This document shows, in pieces, positions 54,801 through 62,342 of a stretch of 64,000 bases of DNA. The stretch comes from an uncultured Bacteroidales bacterium (GTDB lineage Bacteria > Bacteroidota > Bacteroidia > Bacteroidales > Paludibacteraceae). The notes under the pieces are model-generated. The model was not told the origin of the DNA. It searched no databases and was given only the letters and a program-made list of their open reading frames with translations. Within the stretch, counting starts at the first letter, position 1; the number at the start of each line of letters is the position of its first letter. The DNA lies in contig CASDOZ010000002.1 of assembly GCA_949282265.1 (NCBI GenBank), positions 1 through 64,000 on the forward strand, read 5' to 3'. A program made the translations under genes and the position numbers.

Positions 54801-56287
54801 TGCTCACCATTGTCAGCCAAGACCCTAACCAACGCACCATCCCACAGCAAATCGGCGACATGACCAGCCGTTTCTTGATGATGCTACGGAAAGTATCCGT
54901 TACGTACAGGGAATCGAACAGTTTGACTGTGAACGGTTTCTATTACGAGCCAAAATTCATGGGACAAAAACGCGAAAGCGGACTTTATGCACCTGGATAT
55001 GACTTTGCTTTCGGGTTCATTGACAAGAACTTCATGGACAAAGCGCGAAATAAAGGCTGGCTTTACATAAACGACAGTATTTCCAATCCATCGACAGCCG
55101 CATACACATCCGACTTTGACCTGAAAATAACGGCAGAACCACTGCCTGGACTCAAAATCAACGTGAACGGGAAACGCTACATAGCCAACAGCTCAACAAT
55201 CCAAATGCTGGAAGATGGCAAAATGGAAACCTTTACAGGAAACTACAATATCACACAAGTAGCCATAGGGACTGCATTCACACGCATGGGAAAAGCCACC
55301 GACAATTATTCATCAGAAACCTATGACACATTTTTGCGTTACCGCGACATTATGGCTGGACGGTTACAAGGCATGTACAGCGACACGCGATACCCGAACA
55401 GCGGATTCATCAAAGAAACAAACCAGGCACTTGCAGACCAAGCATACAACTCCGAACTGGGAACTATCGCAACCAACTCGAGCGATGTGCTGATTCCTGC
55501 ATTTCTGGCTGCATATACAGGCAGGGACATCCAAACCATCGACGTGAACCCGTTCCTGAAACTATGGCAAATTCTGCCAAACTGGACCTTGTCGTACGAC
55601 GGTCTTGGAAAACTTCCATGGTTGAAAGATCATTTCAAGTCAGTCAGCCTGACACACGGATACACCTGTAAGTACACCATCGGAAATTACAGCTCTTATT
55701 CCAGTTGGGTCGGAATAGAAGGCAATCCGAACGGTTTGGGCTTTGTGCAAGATGTGCAAACAGGCAATCCAATCCCATCGTCAGCCTACGATATAGCAAG
55801 CGTATCCCTAACCGAGCAATTTAGCCCGCTGTTAGGCGTAAACGTAGCCATGAAAAACAGCATGACAGCCAAAGTGGAATACCGCAAACAACGCAACTTG
55901 ACGCTGAACGTATCAAGCACACAATTGATAGAAAGCCGGAATGACGAATTTGTTGTCGGGTTCGGATACACAATCAAAGACTTCGATGTAATCCTCAAAC
56001 TGAATTCCGACAAACAAAAACGAATCAGCAACGACCTGAAACTGACAGCCGATGTTTCTTACAAAGACATCAAATCGCTGTTGCGGAAAATGGAAGAAGG
56101 CCTGACACAACCATCAAGTGGGAACAAAGTGCTGGCTATCCGGGCAACTGCCGATTACGTATTCAGCTCAAAAATCAACATACAGCTTTATTTCGAGCAC
56201 CAGGGAACAACACCACTGATTTCAACATCCTATCCGGTAACAAGTACGGATTTCGGGATCAGCTTCAAATTTATGCTAACACAATAA
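48893..56287 (+). CDS. sprA: SprA-family type IX secretion translocon protein
   Basis: The giant protein of 2464 residues has a signal peptide (MLKRYFYILCGCLYILLANG, ending SLYAQ) and then an extended, Asn/Tyr/Ser-rich barrel sequence with the SprA layout: an N-terminal domain with MKFDIGPADKIFGPGGVRLK, repeated as a related block later (LNVNGKVGDKVNFNMNYNTE), and C-terminal beta strands ending DFGISFKFMLTQ. SprA (Sov) forms the large outer-membrane pore of the type IX secretion system used for gliding adhesins and surface enzymes. The start codon is TTG (48893, or the adjacent one at 48896); no in-frame ATG exists nearby. It is just after ruvA and before a HAD phosphatase gene (11 bases). 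Confidence 0.95.
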   Translation: MLKRYFYILCGCLYILLANGTSLYAQEAATSDNEAVTDTLPVRVKQLKQDTYEDLDLTYPFDLQNPENINTVVEYDPATGNYIIHTRVGENDISTPFMMTESEYRDYAARKAIQNYWKEKNNTGERNNEEKFNITDMKFDIGPADKIFGPGGVRLKTQGSAELQFGFNHNYIDNPALTEKSRKNNVFDFDEKIQLNVNGKVGDKVNFNMNYNTEASFDFDQQAVKLAYKGKEDDIIQNIEAGNVSMTLNSSLITGSQALFGVKTDLQFGKLKVQAIVTQQNSESQTVSSKGGAQTTEYEIAIDNYDENRHFFLGHYFRDTYETSMSKLPHIMSGVTIQRIEVWVTNKRGNYDNARNIVAFMDLGEPKHIDNNHWVPDASSQLPRNKANSLYNEVINLPGIRDIQQTNNVLTTQYAGDDINGGEDYEKIESARLLSSSEYTLNSALGILSLQTSLNPDEVLAVAYEYTYAGQTYQVGEFSTDGIEAPNTLVVKLLKSTAQDPSLATWDLMMKNVYSTGASQMQSEDFELYIMYRNDSVGTDLQYISEGDIKNKTLLKVMNLDRLDSKQNTNPDGKFDYVEGYTALSSSGRIIFPVLEPFGSHLRKAINNDAIADKYVYEELYDSTLVIAQEFSEKNKFVITGKYKGSAGNEIRLNAMNVPRGSVTVTAGGATLTENVDYTVDYMMGTVKILNQSILDSNTDVNVTLENQSLFSMQRKSLFGTHVDYEFNENLVVGGTIMHLSERPLTTKVNTGSEPLSNTIWGLNTSWKTESQWLTNLIDKLPFTTATAPSTFSINAEFAQLIPGHTKEVSDAGLAYIDDFESTKTNIDLHYFNYWKLSSTPSMFPEAALSNNVQYGKNRALLSWYTIDQILNVPQNGTPTHLANDKDALSDHRVRVVKVKEIYPERQSLANEVSRLNILNLSYYPNERGPYNLDSDGMNSDGTLSNPADRWGGIMRKLDVTDFETSNIEYIEFWMMDPALTNPSPTYKGGYLYFNLGDISEDILKDGKKSFEHGLPIDGSTDGTESTVWGRVPRAQSTVTAFSNETGAREAQDVGLDGLSNEDEFLFTDPNGNMTYKNYVDAVNAKIDAATRARWQDDPFSPLNDPAGDNYHFYRGSDYDNAEKSITERYKYYNNTEGNSPESDNNRENYSTAATLSPDIEDINSDNTLNEYEKYYQYKIRIAPEAMVVGSNYITNKITSSVQLENGNTVDVDWYQFKIPISEYEDRVGSIRNFKSIRFFRLFLTGFTEETHLRLATLDLVRGEWRSYTKTLYDITNPPISEGSLDVQAVNIEEDSRKEPVNYLLPPGITRQTDPGQVQMIEQNEQAMVLRVTNLAPGDARAVYKNTAYDMRNYKRMQMFVHTEELLDDPQGLEDYQLTCFIRLGSDMVNNYYEYEIPLVLTPAGIYSDNDANRAIVWPENNMFDFPFEVLTDAKQKRNAAKRSGTPNVANNIPYSVYDEEKPLNKITVLGNPTLGEVSNIMIGIRNASNEIKSGEIWVNEMRMSEYNEDGGWAAMANAALSLSDIGQFNVAGRIETAGYGSIESNVLDRNMEDMYQLSFSAALEAGRLFPEKAKLQIPLYFSYTNETQSPKYDPLDTDIELQDVLDIYDSKHETDSIKEMAQTVATSRNFTVSNAKVNIKSKKPQFYDPANFTFSYAHSEQNEHTPEIEKDLVKTQRGSINYGHTFTPKPWEPFKNSKALSKPAFRIIKDFNIYYLPQNWSFNTEMTRTFTQTVLRDFSGTNSVNDDLIFSKDFMWNRDFSIAYDLSKSIKFSLQTAMNANIEEPYFTPEIGKEYYEAWRDTVMANIIKLGRPYAYQQVFSASWALPLNKIPAFDWITANASYNSTYNWNQTAALDDENIGNVISGMGAWQADGAFNFEKLYNKSDYLKFVNQRYSGRPVQNRRFTPKTYTQTVSSTAGEPAIVNHRLNAEKIEVTAVDKNGRNVKIKYKATDKNAIRIISPANMDSVLLTIVSQDPNQRTIPQQIGDMTSRFLMMLRKVSVTYRESNSLTVNGFYYEPKFMGQKRESGLYAPGYDFAFGFIDKNFMDKARNKGWLYINDSISNPSTAAYTSDFDLKITAEPLPGLKINVNGKRYIANSSTIQMLEDGKMETFTGNYNITQVAIGTAFTRMGKATDNYSSETYDTFLRYRDIMAGRLQGMYSDTRYPNSGFIKETNQALADQAYNSELGTIATNSSDVLIPAFLAAYTGRDIQTIDVNPFLKLWQILPNWTLSYDGLGKLPWLKDHFKSVSLTHGYTCKYTIGNYSSYSSWVGIEGNPNGLGFVQDVQTGNPIPSSAYDIASVSLTEQFSPLLGVNVAMKNSMTAKVEYRKQRNLTLNVSSTQLIESRNDEFVVGFGYTIKDFDVILKLNSDKQKRISNDLKLTADVSYKDIKSLLRKMEEGLTQPSSGNKVLAIRATADYVFSSKINIQLYFEHQGTTPLISTSYPVTSTDFGISFKFMLTQ

Positions 56288-56298
56288 AAGCAACGACC

Positions 56299-56979
56299 AT
56301 GTTAGTGATTTTCGATTTGGACGGCACCCTGCTCAATACCGTAGCCGATTTGGCAGCAAGTACAAACCATGCATTGGAATGTTGCGGTTTTCCGATCCAT
56401 CCCGTCGAAGCCTACAACTATTTTGTAGGCAACGGCATCAACAAACTGTTTGAACGGGCCTTGCCGGAAAACGCACGGACACAAGAAAACATATTGCGCA
56501 TACGGGAAAAGTTCCTACCATATTACAACCTGCATAAGGCCGATTTGACAAAACCATATCCGGGAATAACCGAACTGCTGGATGTCCTGCAACAAAAAAA
56601 CATAAAAATAGCCGTGGCCTCCAACAAATACCAGGAAGGGACCGCCGCCTTAATGGAAAAATATTTCCCTAGAATTCGTTTTTCCGCCGTTTTCGGGCAA
56701 CGTGAAGGAATACCCGTAAAACCCGATCCGCAAATCGGACATGATATTCTTACCCAAACCGGTTGTTCCAAGCAGGAAACACTTTTTGTCGGCGACAGTG
56801 CGGTAGATATGCAAACCGCACATAATTCAGGCGTCATTTCCATAGGAGTTACGTGGGGATTCAGACCACGTACGGAATTAGAAGCTGAGCAGCCGGACCA
56901 TATAGCTAATACCACCGACGAATTGCTTGACATCATCTGGCTGCAATTTCAAAGAATACAGAAAACTAATCGATTATAA
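56299..56979 (+). CDS. HAD-family phosphatase, phosphoglycolate phosphatase-like
   Basis: The 226-residue protein has the HAD motifs: D6-L-D8-G-T10 (FDLDGTLLNT) with the nucleophile Asp6, a cap region, a VASNKYQEG motif II, a later lysine (VKPDPQ), and FVGDSAVDMQTA, which binds magnesium. The layout with a helical cap is that of Gph and related enzymes, which hydrolyse phosphoglycolate or similar small phosphates. The substrate cannot be fixed. It follows sprA by 11 bases and precedes the DsbD-like gene by 12. Confidence 0.9.
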   Translation: MLVIFDLDGTLLNTVADLAASTNHALECCGFPIHPVEAYNYFVGNGINKLFERALPENARTQENILRIREKFLPYYNLHKADLTKPYPGITELLDVLQQKNIKIAVASNKYQEGTAALMEKYFPRIRFSAVFGQREGIPVKPDPQIGHDILTQTGCSKQETLFVGDSAVDMQTAHNSGVISIGVTWGFRPRTELEAEQPDHIANTTDELLDIIWLQFQRIQKTNRL

Positions 56980-56991
56980 ACAAGACAAGAT

Positions 56992-58911
56992 ATGAAAAGA
57001 CTTTTATCCCTAATCGCCTTTTGTGGCGCACTCGGACTGAGCGCGCAGATTTACGAACCCATCACATGGCAGTTTGAACACAAAGCCATATCGGACACGA
57101 CGGGTGAAATCCTTATCAAAGCCACTATCGACGACAGCTGGCATCTATACAGCATGGAATTACCGGAAGGTGGCCCCAAACCAACCAACATTGTTTTCGA
57201 CAAGGTAGAAAATGCAACTTTAATCGGTGAAATAAGTTCCACCAGCCCCGTCGTTGAAGAATATGACGCCAATTTCGACATGACCCTGAGCTGGTATAAC
57301 AACGAAGTTACCTTCACACAACAAATCAGCTATCCGGATGCATCTGCCATATATGTCAGCGGTTATGTTGAATACATGGCCTGCAATGACAAAACTTGCC
57401 TCCCGCCGACAGAAGAGACATTCAGCATAGGCAAAGCCACAAATACGGAAGAAACGGTTACAGATACATTGCCCGCAACAGCACTTTTCCAACCCATGTT
57501 CCAGACAGATTATTGGAAACCAGTCATACAAGAACTGCAGGCATATGGCAGCGACAACCCGACTTCCGACCATTCGTTCTGGTGGATATTCCTGACTGGA
57601 TTCCTTGGCGGCCTGCTGGCCTTGCTTACCCCATGCGTCTGGCCGATTATTCCCATGACAGTCAGCTTCTTCCTGAAACGGGCAGACAACAAGGCACGCG
57701 GCAAACGCGATGCCATACTCTATGGCATTTCCATAGTTGTCATTTATTTGTTATTAGGTATCCTGATTACAGTCATTTTCGGGGCAAGCGCACTGAATAG
57801 CCTATCAACAAACGCATTTTTCAATTTGTTCTTTTTTGCACTATTGGTTGTTTTCGCCATATCATTCTTTGGTGCATTTGAAATTACCCTGCCCTCAAAA
57901 TGGTCCACCGCAATCGACAGCAAGGCGGAACAGACTTCTGGCTTGTTAAGCATATTCTTAATGGCTTTTACACTGGCCTTGGTTTCGTTTTCATGCACAG
58001 GCCCTATTATAGGTTTTCTGCTTGTGGAAATTGCTTCGCAGAGCCTGCTCGCACCGGCAATCGGCATGCTCGGCTTCGCCATTGCACTGGCCATTCCGTT
58101 CAGTCTGTTCGCTTTCTTCCCCACCCTGCTCAAATCACTGCCAAAATCGGGTGGCTGGCTGAACGTAGTAAAAGTGGTATTGGCCTTTATCGAACTTGCT
58201 TTCGCCCTGAAATTCCTGTCAGTAGCCGATTTGGCATACGGATGGCATATACTTGACCGTGAGGTATTCATCGCGCTGTGGATTATCATTTTCTTCCTGC
58301 TGGGACTTTACCTGTTGGGAAAACTCCGCTTCGAACACGATTCCGAGACACAACACGTTTCTGTACCGCGACTGTTCCTGGCCATGATATCGCTCGCATT
58401 TTCCGTCTATATGCTTCCCGGACTGTGGGGCGCGCCGCTGAAAGCCATCAGTGCATTCGCACCACCATTGCATACGCAGGACTTCAACCTATATGACAAC
58501 GAAGTACATGCCTTATTCACTGACTACGATGAAGGCATGGGCTATGCAGCCCGGATGGGCAAAAAAGTTGTGGTCGATTTTTCAGGATACGGCTGCGTCA
58601 ATTGCCGCAAAATGGAAGCGACCGTATGGACCGACCCCACCGTAAGAAATATGCTCGAAGAAGATTTTGTGCTGATTACGCTTTATGTTGATGACAAGAC
58701 GCCGTTGAAAGAACCGTTCACGATTACCGAGAACGGGAAAACACGTACATTGAAAACAGTGGGCGACAAATGGAGCTATCTGCAACGCAGCAAATTCGGC
58801 GCGAATGCACAACCTTTCTATGTCATGCTTGACAATGATGGAAATCCGCTAACACATAGTTATACATTCGATGAAAATCCGGACAATTTCGCCAAATGGC
58901 TGAAACGATAA
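56992..58911 (+). CDS. DsbD-like thiol:disulfide interchange protein
   Basis: The 639-residue protein has a signal peptide, an N-terminal immunoglobulin-like domain (about 20-160), eight or so membrane segments, and a C-terminal thioredoxin domain. The redox cysteines of the DsbD transmembrane core are visible as Cys215 (LTPCVWP) and Cys335 (FSCTGP), and the thioredoxin pair is Cys535-V-N-Cys538 (GYGCVNCRKME). It passes electrons from cytoplasmic thioredoxin to periplasmic partners. N-domain cysteines are CNDKTC. It is the last of the sprA-linked genes, with a separate promoter before glyS. Confidence 0.93.
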   Translation: MKRLLSLIAFCGALGLSAQIYEPITWQFEHKAISDTTGEILIKATIDDSWHLYSMELPEGGPKPTNIVFDKVENATLIGEISSTSPVVEEYDANFDMTLSWYNNEVTFTQQISYPDASAIYVSGYVEYMACNDKTCLPPTEETFSIGKATNTEETVTDTLPATALFQPMFQTDYWKPVIQELQAYGSDNPTSDHSFWWIFLTGFLGGLLALLTPCVWPIIPMTVSFFLKRADNKARGKRDAILYGISIVVIYLLLGILITVIFGASALNSLSTNAFFNLFFFALLVVFAISFFGAFEITLPSKWSTAIDSKAEQTSGLLSIFLMAFTLALVSFSCTGPIIGFLLVEIASQSLLAPAIGMLGFAIALAIPFSLFAFFPTLLKSLPKSGGWLNVVKVVLAFIELAFALKFLSVADLAYGWHILDREVFIALWIIIFFLLGLYLLGKLRFEHDSETQHVSVPRLFLAMISLAFSVYMLPGLWGAPLKAISAFAPPLHTQDFNLYDNEVHALFTDYDEGMGYAARMGKKVVVDFSGYGCVNCRKMEATVWTDPTVRNMLEEDFVLITLYVDDKTPLKEPFTITENGKTRTLKTVGDKWSYLQRSKFGANAQPFYVMLDNDGNPLTHSYTFDENPDNFAKWLKR

Positions 58912-58957
58912 AGAAACAACAACGTCATCTCATTTGACCGCTAAAATGTAGAGGCTG

Positions 58958-58988
58958 TTGCACAAGGCACAAGATTTTTGTACTTTTG
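58958..58988 (+). promoter_or_regulatory. Promoter of glyS
   Basis: TTG at 58958-58960 and TACTTTTG at 58981-58988 are separated by 20 bases and match the Bacteroidetes -33/-7 layout. The -7 element is 89-96 bases before the ATG, giving a leader of about 80 bases in which I see no T-box or tRNA-like fold. Confidence 0.65.
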
Positions 58989-59076
58989 CAGGTTGTACCG
59001 CAAATAGATTGGCGGCAAATCGAATACATAAGACACAGGAAAATAACTATTTCTAATAATAAACAAAATTTGAATT

Positions 59077-60627
59077 ATGGCTTCACAAGAAGATGTTTTC
59101 AAAAAATTGGTAGCGCACTGCAAGGAATACGGATTTGTATTTCCTTCAAGTGAAATTTATGATGGCCTTGGTGCTGTCTATGACTACGGGCAAAATGGTG
59201 TAGAATTAAAAAACAACATAAAGAAATACTGGTGGGATTCCATGATTCTGCTGCACGAAAATATCGTCGGCATTGATGCCGCTATTTTCATGCACCCGAC
59301 AACATGGAAAGCATCGGGGCACGTTGATGCATTCAACGACCCGCTCATCGACAACAAGGACAGCAAAAAACGCTATCGCGCCGACGTGCTTATTGAGGAA
59401 CAACTGGCCAAATACGATGAAAAAATAAACAAGGAAGTTGAAAAAGCCGCCAAAAAGTTCGGGGAAAGTTTTGATGCGGAACTCTACAAAAGCACAAACC
59501 CACGCGTTCAGGAACATATCGTTAAACGCGATGCACTCCATGCACGTTACGCCAAGGCGCTTAACGAAAACGACCTTGTCGAATTGAAAAATATCATTCT
59601 GGACGAGGGCATCGTCTGCCCCATCAGCGGCACGCGCAACTGGACCGATGTACGCCAGTTCAACCTCATGTTCTCCACCGAAATGGGTTCCACCGCCGAT
59701 GGTTCCATGAAAATTTTCCTACGCCCGGAAACGGCGCAAGGTATTTTCGTAAACTTCCTGAACGTACAAAAGACCGGACGCATGAAAGTACCTTTCGGCA
59801 TTGCACAAATAGGCAAGGCTTTCCGGAATGAAATCGTCGCCCGCCAGTTCATTTTCCGTATGCGCGAGTTCGAACAAATGGAAATGCAATTCTTTGTACG
59901 TCCCGGCGAAGAGCTGAAATGGTTTGAACATTGGAAACAATTCCGCTTGAAATGGCACAAGGCACTCGGTTTGGGTGACCACAAATACCGTTTCCACGAC
60001 CACGACAAACTGGCACACTATGCCAACGCCGCTACCGACATTGAATTTGAAATGCCTTTCGGATTCAAGGAAGTGGAAGGCATACACAGCCGTACAGATT
60101 TCGATTTGAGCCAACATGCCAAATACAGCGGAAAGAAAATCGAATATTTCGATCCGGAACTGAACAAAAGCTATACGCCCTACGTTATCGAAACGTCCAT
60201 CGGTGTGGACCGTATGTTCCTTTCCATCATGTCGGCCGCATACACCGAAGAAACATTGGAAGGCGGTGACAGCCGCGTTGTTCTGAAACTGCCGGCCGTG
60301 CTTGCGCCAGTCAAAGCCTGCATCATGCCGTTAGTCAAGAAAGACGGCCTGCCGGAAAAAGCGCGTGAAATCATGAACATGCTCAAATTCGACTTCAAGT
60401 GCGCATACGACGAAAAAGATTCCATCGGGAAACGCTACCGCCGCCAAGATGCCATTGGCACGCCTTTCTGCGTAACCATTGACCACGAAACGCTGAACGA
60501 CAATTGCGTAACCGTCCGCCACAGGGATACCATGCAGCAGGAACGTGTCAACATAGAACAACTGCACGCCATGCTTGCCGACGAAGTGAACATGAAAAAA
60601 CTGTTCAAGAAGATTGTTGAGGAGTAA
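59077..60627 (+). CDS. glyS: Glycyl-tRNA synthetase, single-chain class II
   Basis: The 516-residue enzyme is the alpha-2 type of glycyl-tRNA synthetase. It opens VFKKLVAHCKEYGFVFPSSE, has AIFMHPTTWKASGHVDAFND, RPETAQGIFVNF (motif 2 region), FRNEIVARQFIFRMREFEQM, and ETSIGVDRMFLSIMSAAY (motif 3 with the class II arginine). A C-terminal anticodon-binding domain follows (about 400-516). It charges tRNA-Gly in the cytoplasm. A promoter and a terminator frame it as a single-gene unit. Confidence 0.97.
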   Translation: MASQEDVFKKLVAHCKEYGFVFPSSEIYDGLGAVYDYGQNGVELKNNIKKYWWDSMILLHENIVGIDAAIFMHPTTWKASGHVDAFNDPLIDNKDSKKRYRADVLIEEQLAKYDEKINKEVEKAAKKFGESFDAELYKSTNPRVQEHIVKRDALHARYAKALNENDLVELKNIILDEGIVCPISGTRNWTDVRQFNLMFSTEMGSTADGSMKIFLRPETAQGIFVNFLNVQKTGRMKVPFGIAQIGKAFRNEIVARQFIFRMREFEQMEMQFFVRPGEELKWFEHWKQFRLKWHKALGLGDHKYRFHDHDKLAHYANAATDIEFEMPFGFKEVEGIHSRTDFDLSQHAKYSGKKIEYFDPELNKSYTPYVIETSIGVDRMFLSIMSAAYTEETLEGGDSRVVLKLPAVLAPVKACIMPLVKKDGLPEKAREIMNMLKFDFKCAYDEKDSIGKRYRRQDAIGTPFCVTIDHETLNDNCVTVRHRDTMQQERVNIEQLHAMLADEVNMKKLFKKIVEE

Positions 60628-60642
60628 CCAATACCATTACAA

Positions 60643-60681
60643 TTGAAAATCTCCGTTCCGCAATGGAACGGAGATTTTCAA
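60643..60681 (+). terminator. Intrinsic terminator of glyS
   Basis: TTGAAAATCTCCGTTCC and its exact complement form a 17-bp stem with a 5-base loop, followed by TTTATT. It begins 15 bases after the glyS stop. Confidence 0.85.
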
Positions 60682-60697
60682 TTTATTAGCCAGCAAA

Positions 60698-60734
60698 AAT
60701 GGGCTGGATTGTAAAAAAAACAACCCAGCCCATT
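60698..60734 (-). terminator. Intrinsic terminator of the FadL-like gene
   Basis: On the minus strand, AATGGGCTGG and CCAGCCCATT pair across a 17-base loop and are followed by TTTG. It lies 20 bases after the stop of the outer-membrane protein gene at 60754. With the glyS terminator it forms a convergent pair. Confidence 0.75.
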
Positions 60735-60753
60735 CCCTATAAATTACCAACCC

Positions 60754-62313
60754 TTAAAACTTCAATCCCAATGTTACCACCACATTATGGTTTTGCGTAC
60801 GTACAGTTGCCGGAGTTACCGCATAAAGCAATGAACTGGAATCAAACGCATAAAAATCATGCAAACCCAGCCTATACTGGTATGCAAAATCAACATACCA
60901 CCACGTTTCACGATAACCAAACCCGCAACTTGCATAAGCAGTTCCCCGTTCTTTCCAATAACTCATATCTGTAACCATGCTGTTTGACCACATGTTACCC
61001 AACAACTTGGCCGCCTCAGTCTTGGTTACCGGCGTCTGATAAGCAGCTCCCGCACGAATTGACCAATTGGATGTAGGTTTGACTTCCGCACCTACTTTTA
61101 CAGTATGCTGGTCACGCAATGTCGTACGGATACTATTATTTTCCACAGAAAAATTAGCAGTATTGCCGCTCCGGTCCGACAAAGTCATGTTCCTGTAATT
61201 GGCATAATTATATTCAAAACTCAACAAACCTATTTTACCAAAGACCAAAGCCAGACCGGCATTCAATTTAAGCGGGGAATACATCCGGTAATACGAATAA
61301 CCGTATGACCCAGGAGCGGTAGAGCCACGAACGGCGGTTGAATCTTGTATATTATACGAATCATATTTCAAAGCGGCATCATACGTGTCCGTCAATGAAA
61401 AAATAGTCGGTGTCTGTACGGCAAATCCCAAACGAAGCATATTAATCGGCCGAGCTATGATACCAGCAGTAAAATTCCAGCCGGCACCCGATGTCCAAAA
61501 AGAATTATCCAGCGAGAAGCCGCCACCTGCACCAAAATTTTCTTGATACACAGACTGCAATGAATAAGTCATGGTAAGCATATTAAATCCGGCACCTATA
61601 TATATCCGGTTTCCGAAATTACCACCCCAACTAAGCGAAAAATTATTGATGGAACCGCTCTCATAAGCAGAATAAGATGGCGTTACTTTTTCATCTTTGC
61701 CCAAAATGGAAACCCAGGAATCATTTGTCGCCGGATTTATCAAATATCCTTGATAGCCCATTGTCGGCAACCAAGCTTGATAATCATACGGATTGTATCC
61801 AGCATCGGTATATTCAAAATCAGTAGCGGGAGTTTTGTTGAAATTCGCGTATGTCGCCATAAAATCCGTCAATGACGCGGAAGTTGCCCCACTGTTGATG
61901 CTTACACGTCGATTGAATGTCTTCAAACGGTCGTACTGAAAAGAGAAACTATGCGAAACCAAGCCCTTTGTTTTACCCTCCCGTGTAAAATTAGCGACAT
62001 ACGTCGCCTGCGTAAACGGCGACTTAAAATTATTATCCGGCGTATAAATGCCATTCCAAACGCTATTTGTAAGAGCCGTATTGAACTCCATGGTCATGCT
62101 TGCTTCCGAAGTCCGGAAAACACCCAAGGCAGCCGGATTGTCCTTTATGGCGGAAACATCACCGCCCAAAGCACCGAATGCGCCACTCATGCCTACATAA
62201 CGTGCAGAACCCGTTATATCCGTAGAAGCAATACGCACTGCATCAAATTCATCTTGGGCCACGGCCAGCATGGACATACAAGCCAACCCGAATATGCAAC
62301 TTATTTTTTTCAT
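60754..62313 (-). CDS. FadL/OmpP1-family outer-membrane protein
   Basis: The 519-residue protein has a signal peptide (MKKISCIFGLACMSMLAVAQ) and the typical FadL-family opening ARYVGMSGAFGALGGDVSAI followed by KDNPAALGVF. The rest is aromatic-rich beta strands, ending with a terminal strand VTLGLKF. FadL-like proteins carry hydrophobic molecules across the outer membrane; Bacteroidetes have several of unknown substrate, including PorV/LptO kin. It is transcribed 29 bases after the gene at 62343 and probably with it. Confidence 0.88.
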   Translation of the reverse strand: MKKISCIFGLACMSMLAVAQDEFDAVRIASTDITGSARYVGMSGAFGALGGDVSAIKDNPAALGVFRTSEASMTMEFNTALTNSVWNGIYTPDNNFKSPFTQATYVANFTREGKTKGLVSHSFSFQYDRLKTFNRRVSINSGATSASLTDFMATYANFNKTPATDFEYTDAGYNPYDYQAWLPTMGYQGYLINPATNDSWVSILGKDEKVTPSYSAYESGSINNFSLSWGGNFGNRIYIGAGFNMLTMTYSLQSVYQENFGAGGGFSLDNSFWTSGAGWNFTAGIIARPINMLRLGFAVQTPTIFSLTDTYDAALKYDSYNIQDSTAVRGSTAPGSYGYSYYRMYSPLKLNAGLALVFGKIGLLSFEYNYANYRNMTLSDRSGNTANFSVENNSIRTTLRDQHTVKVGAEVKPTSNWSIRAGAAYQTPVTKTEAAKLLGNMWSNSMVTDMSYWKERGTAYASCGFGYRETWWYVDFAYQYRLGLHDFYAFDSSSLLYAVTPATVRTQNHNVVVTLGLKF

Positions 62314-62342
62314 ATTGTCACGAAATTAAAATCCTTACTGAA

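Noticed and set aside
58949..58966. GAGGCTGTTGCACAA resembling an insertion-sequence end upstream of glyS
   Set aside because: There is only one copy, with no transposase or target duplication, and the stretch is explained by the glyS promoter.
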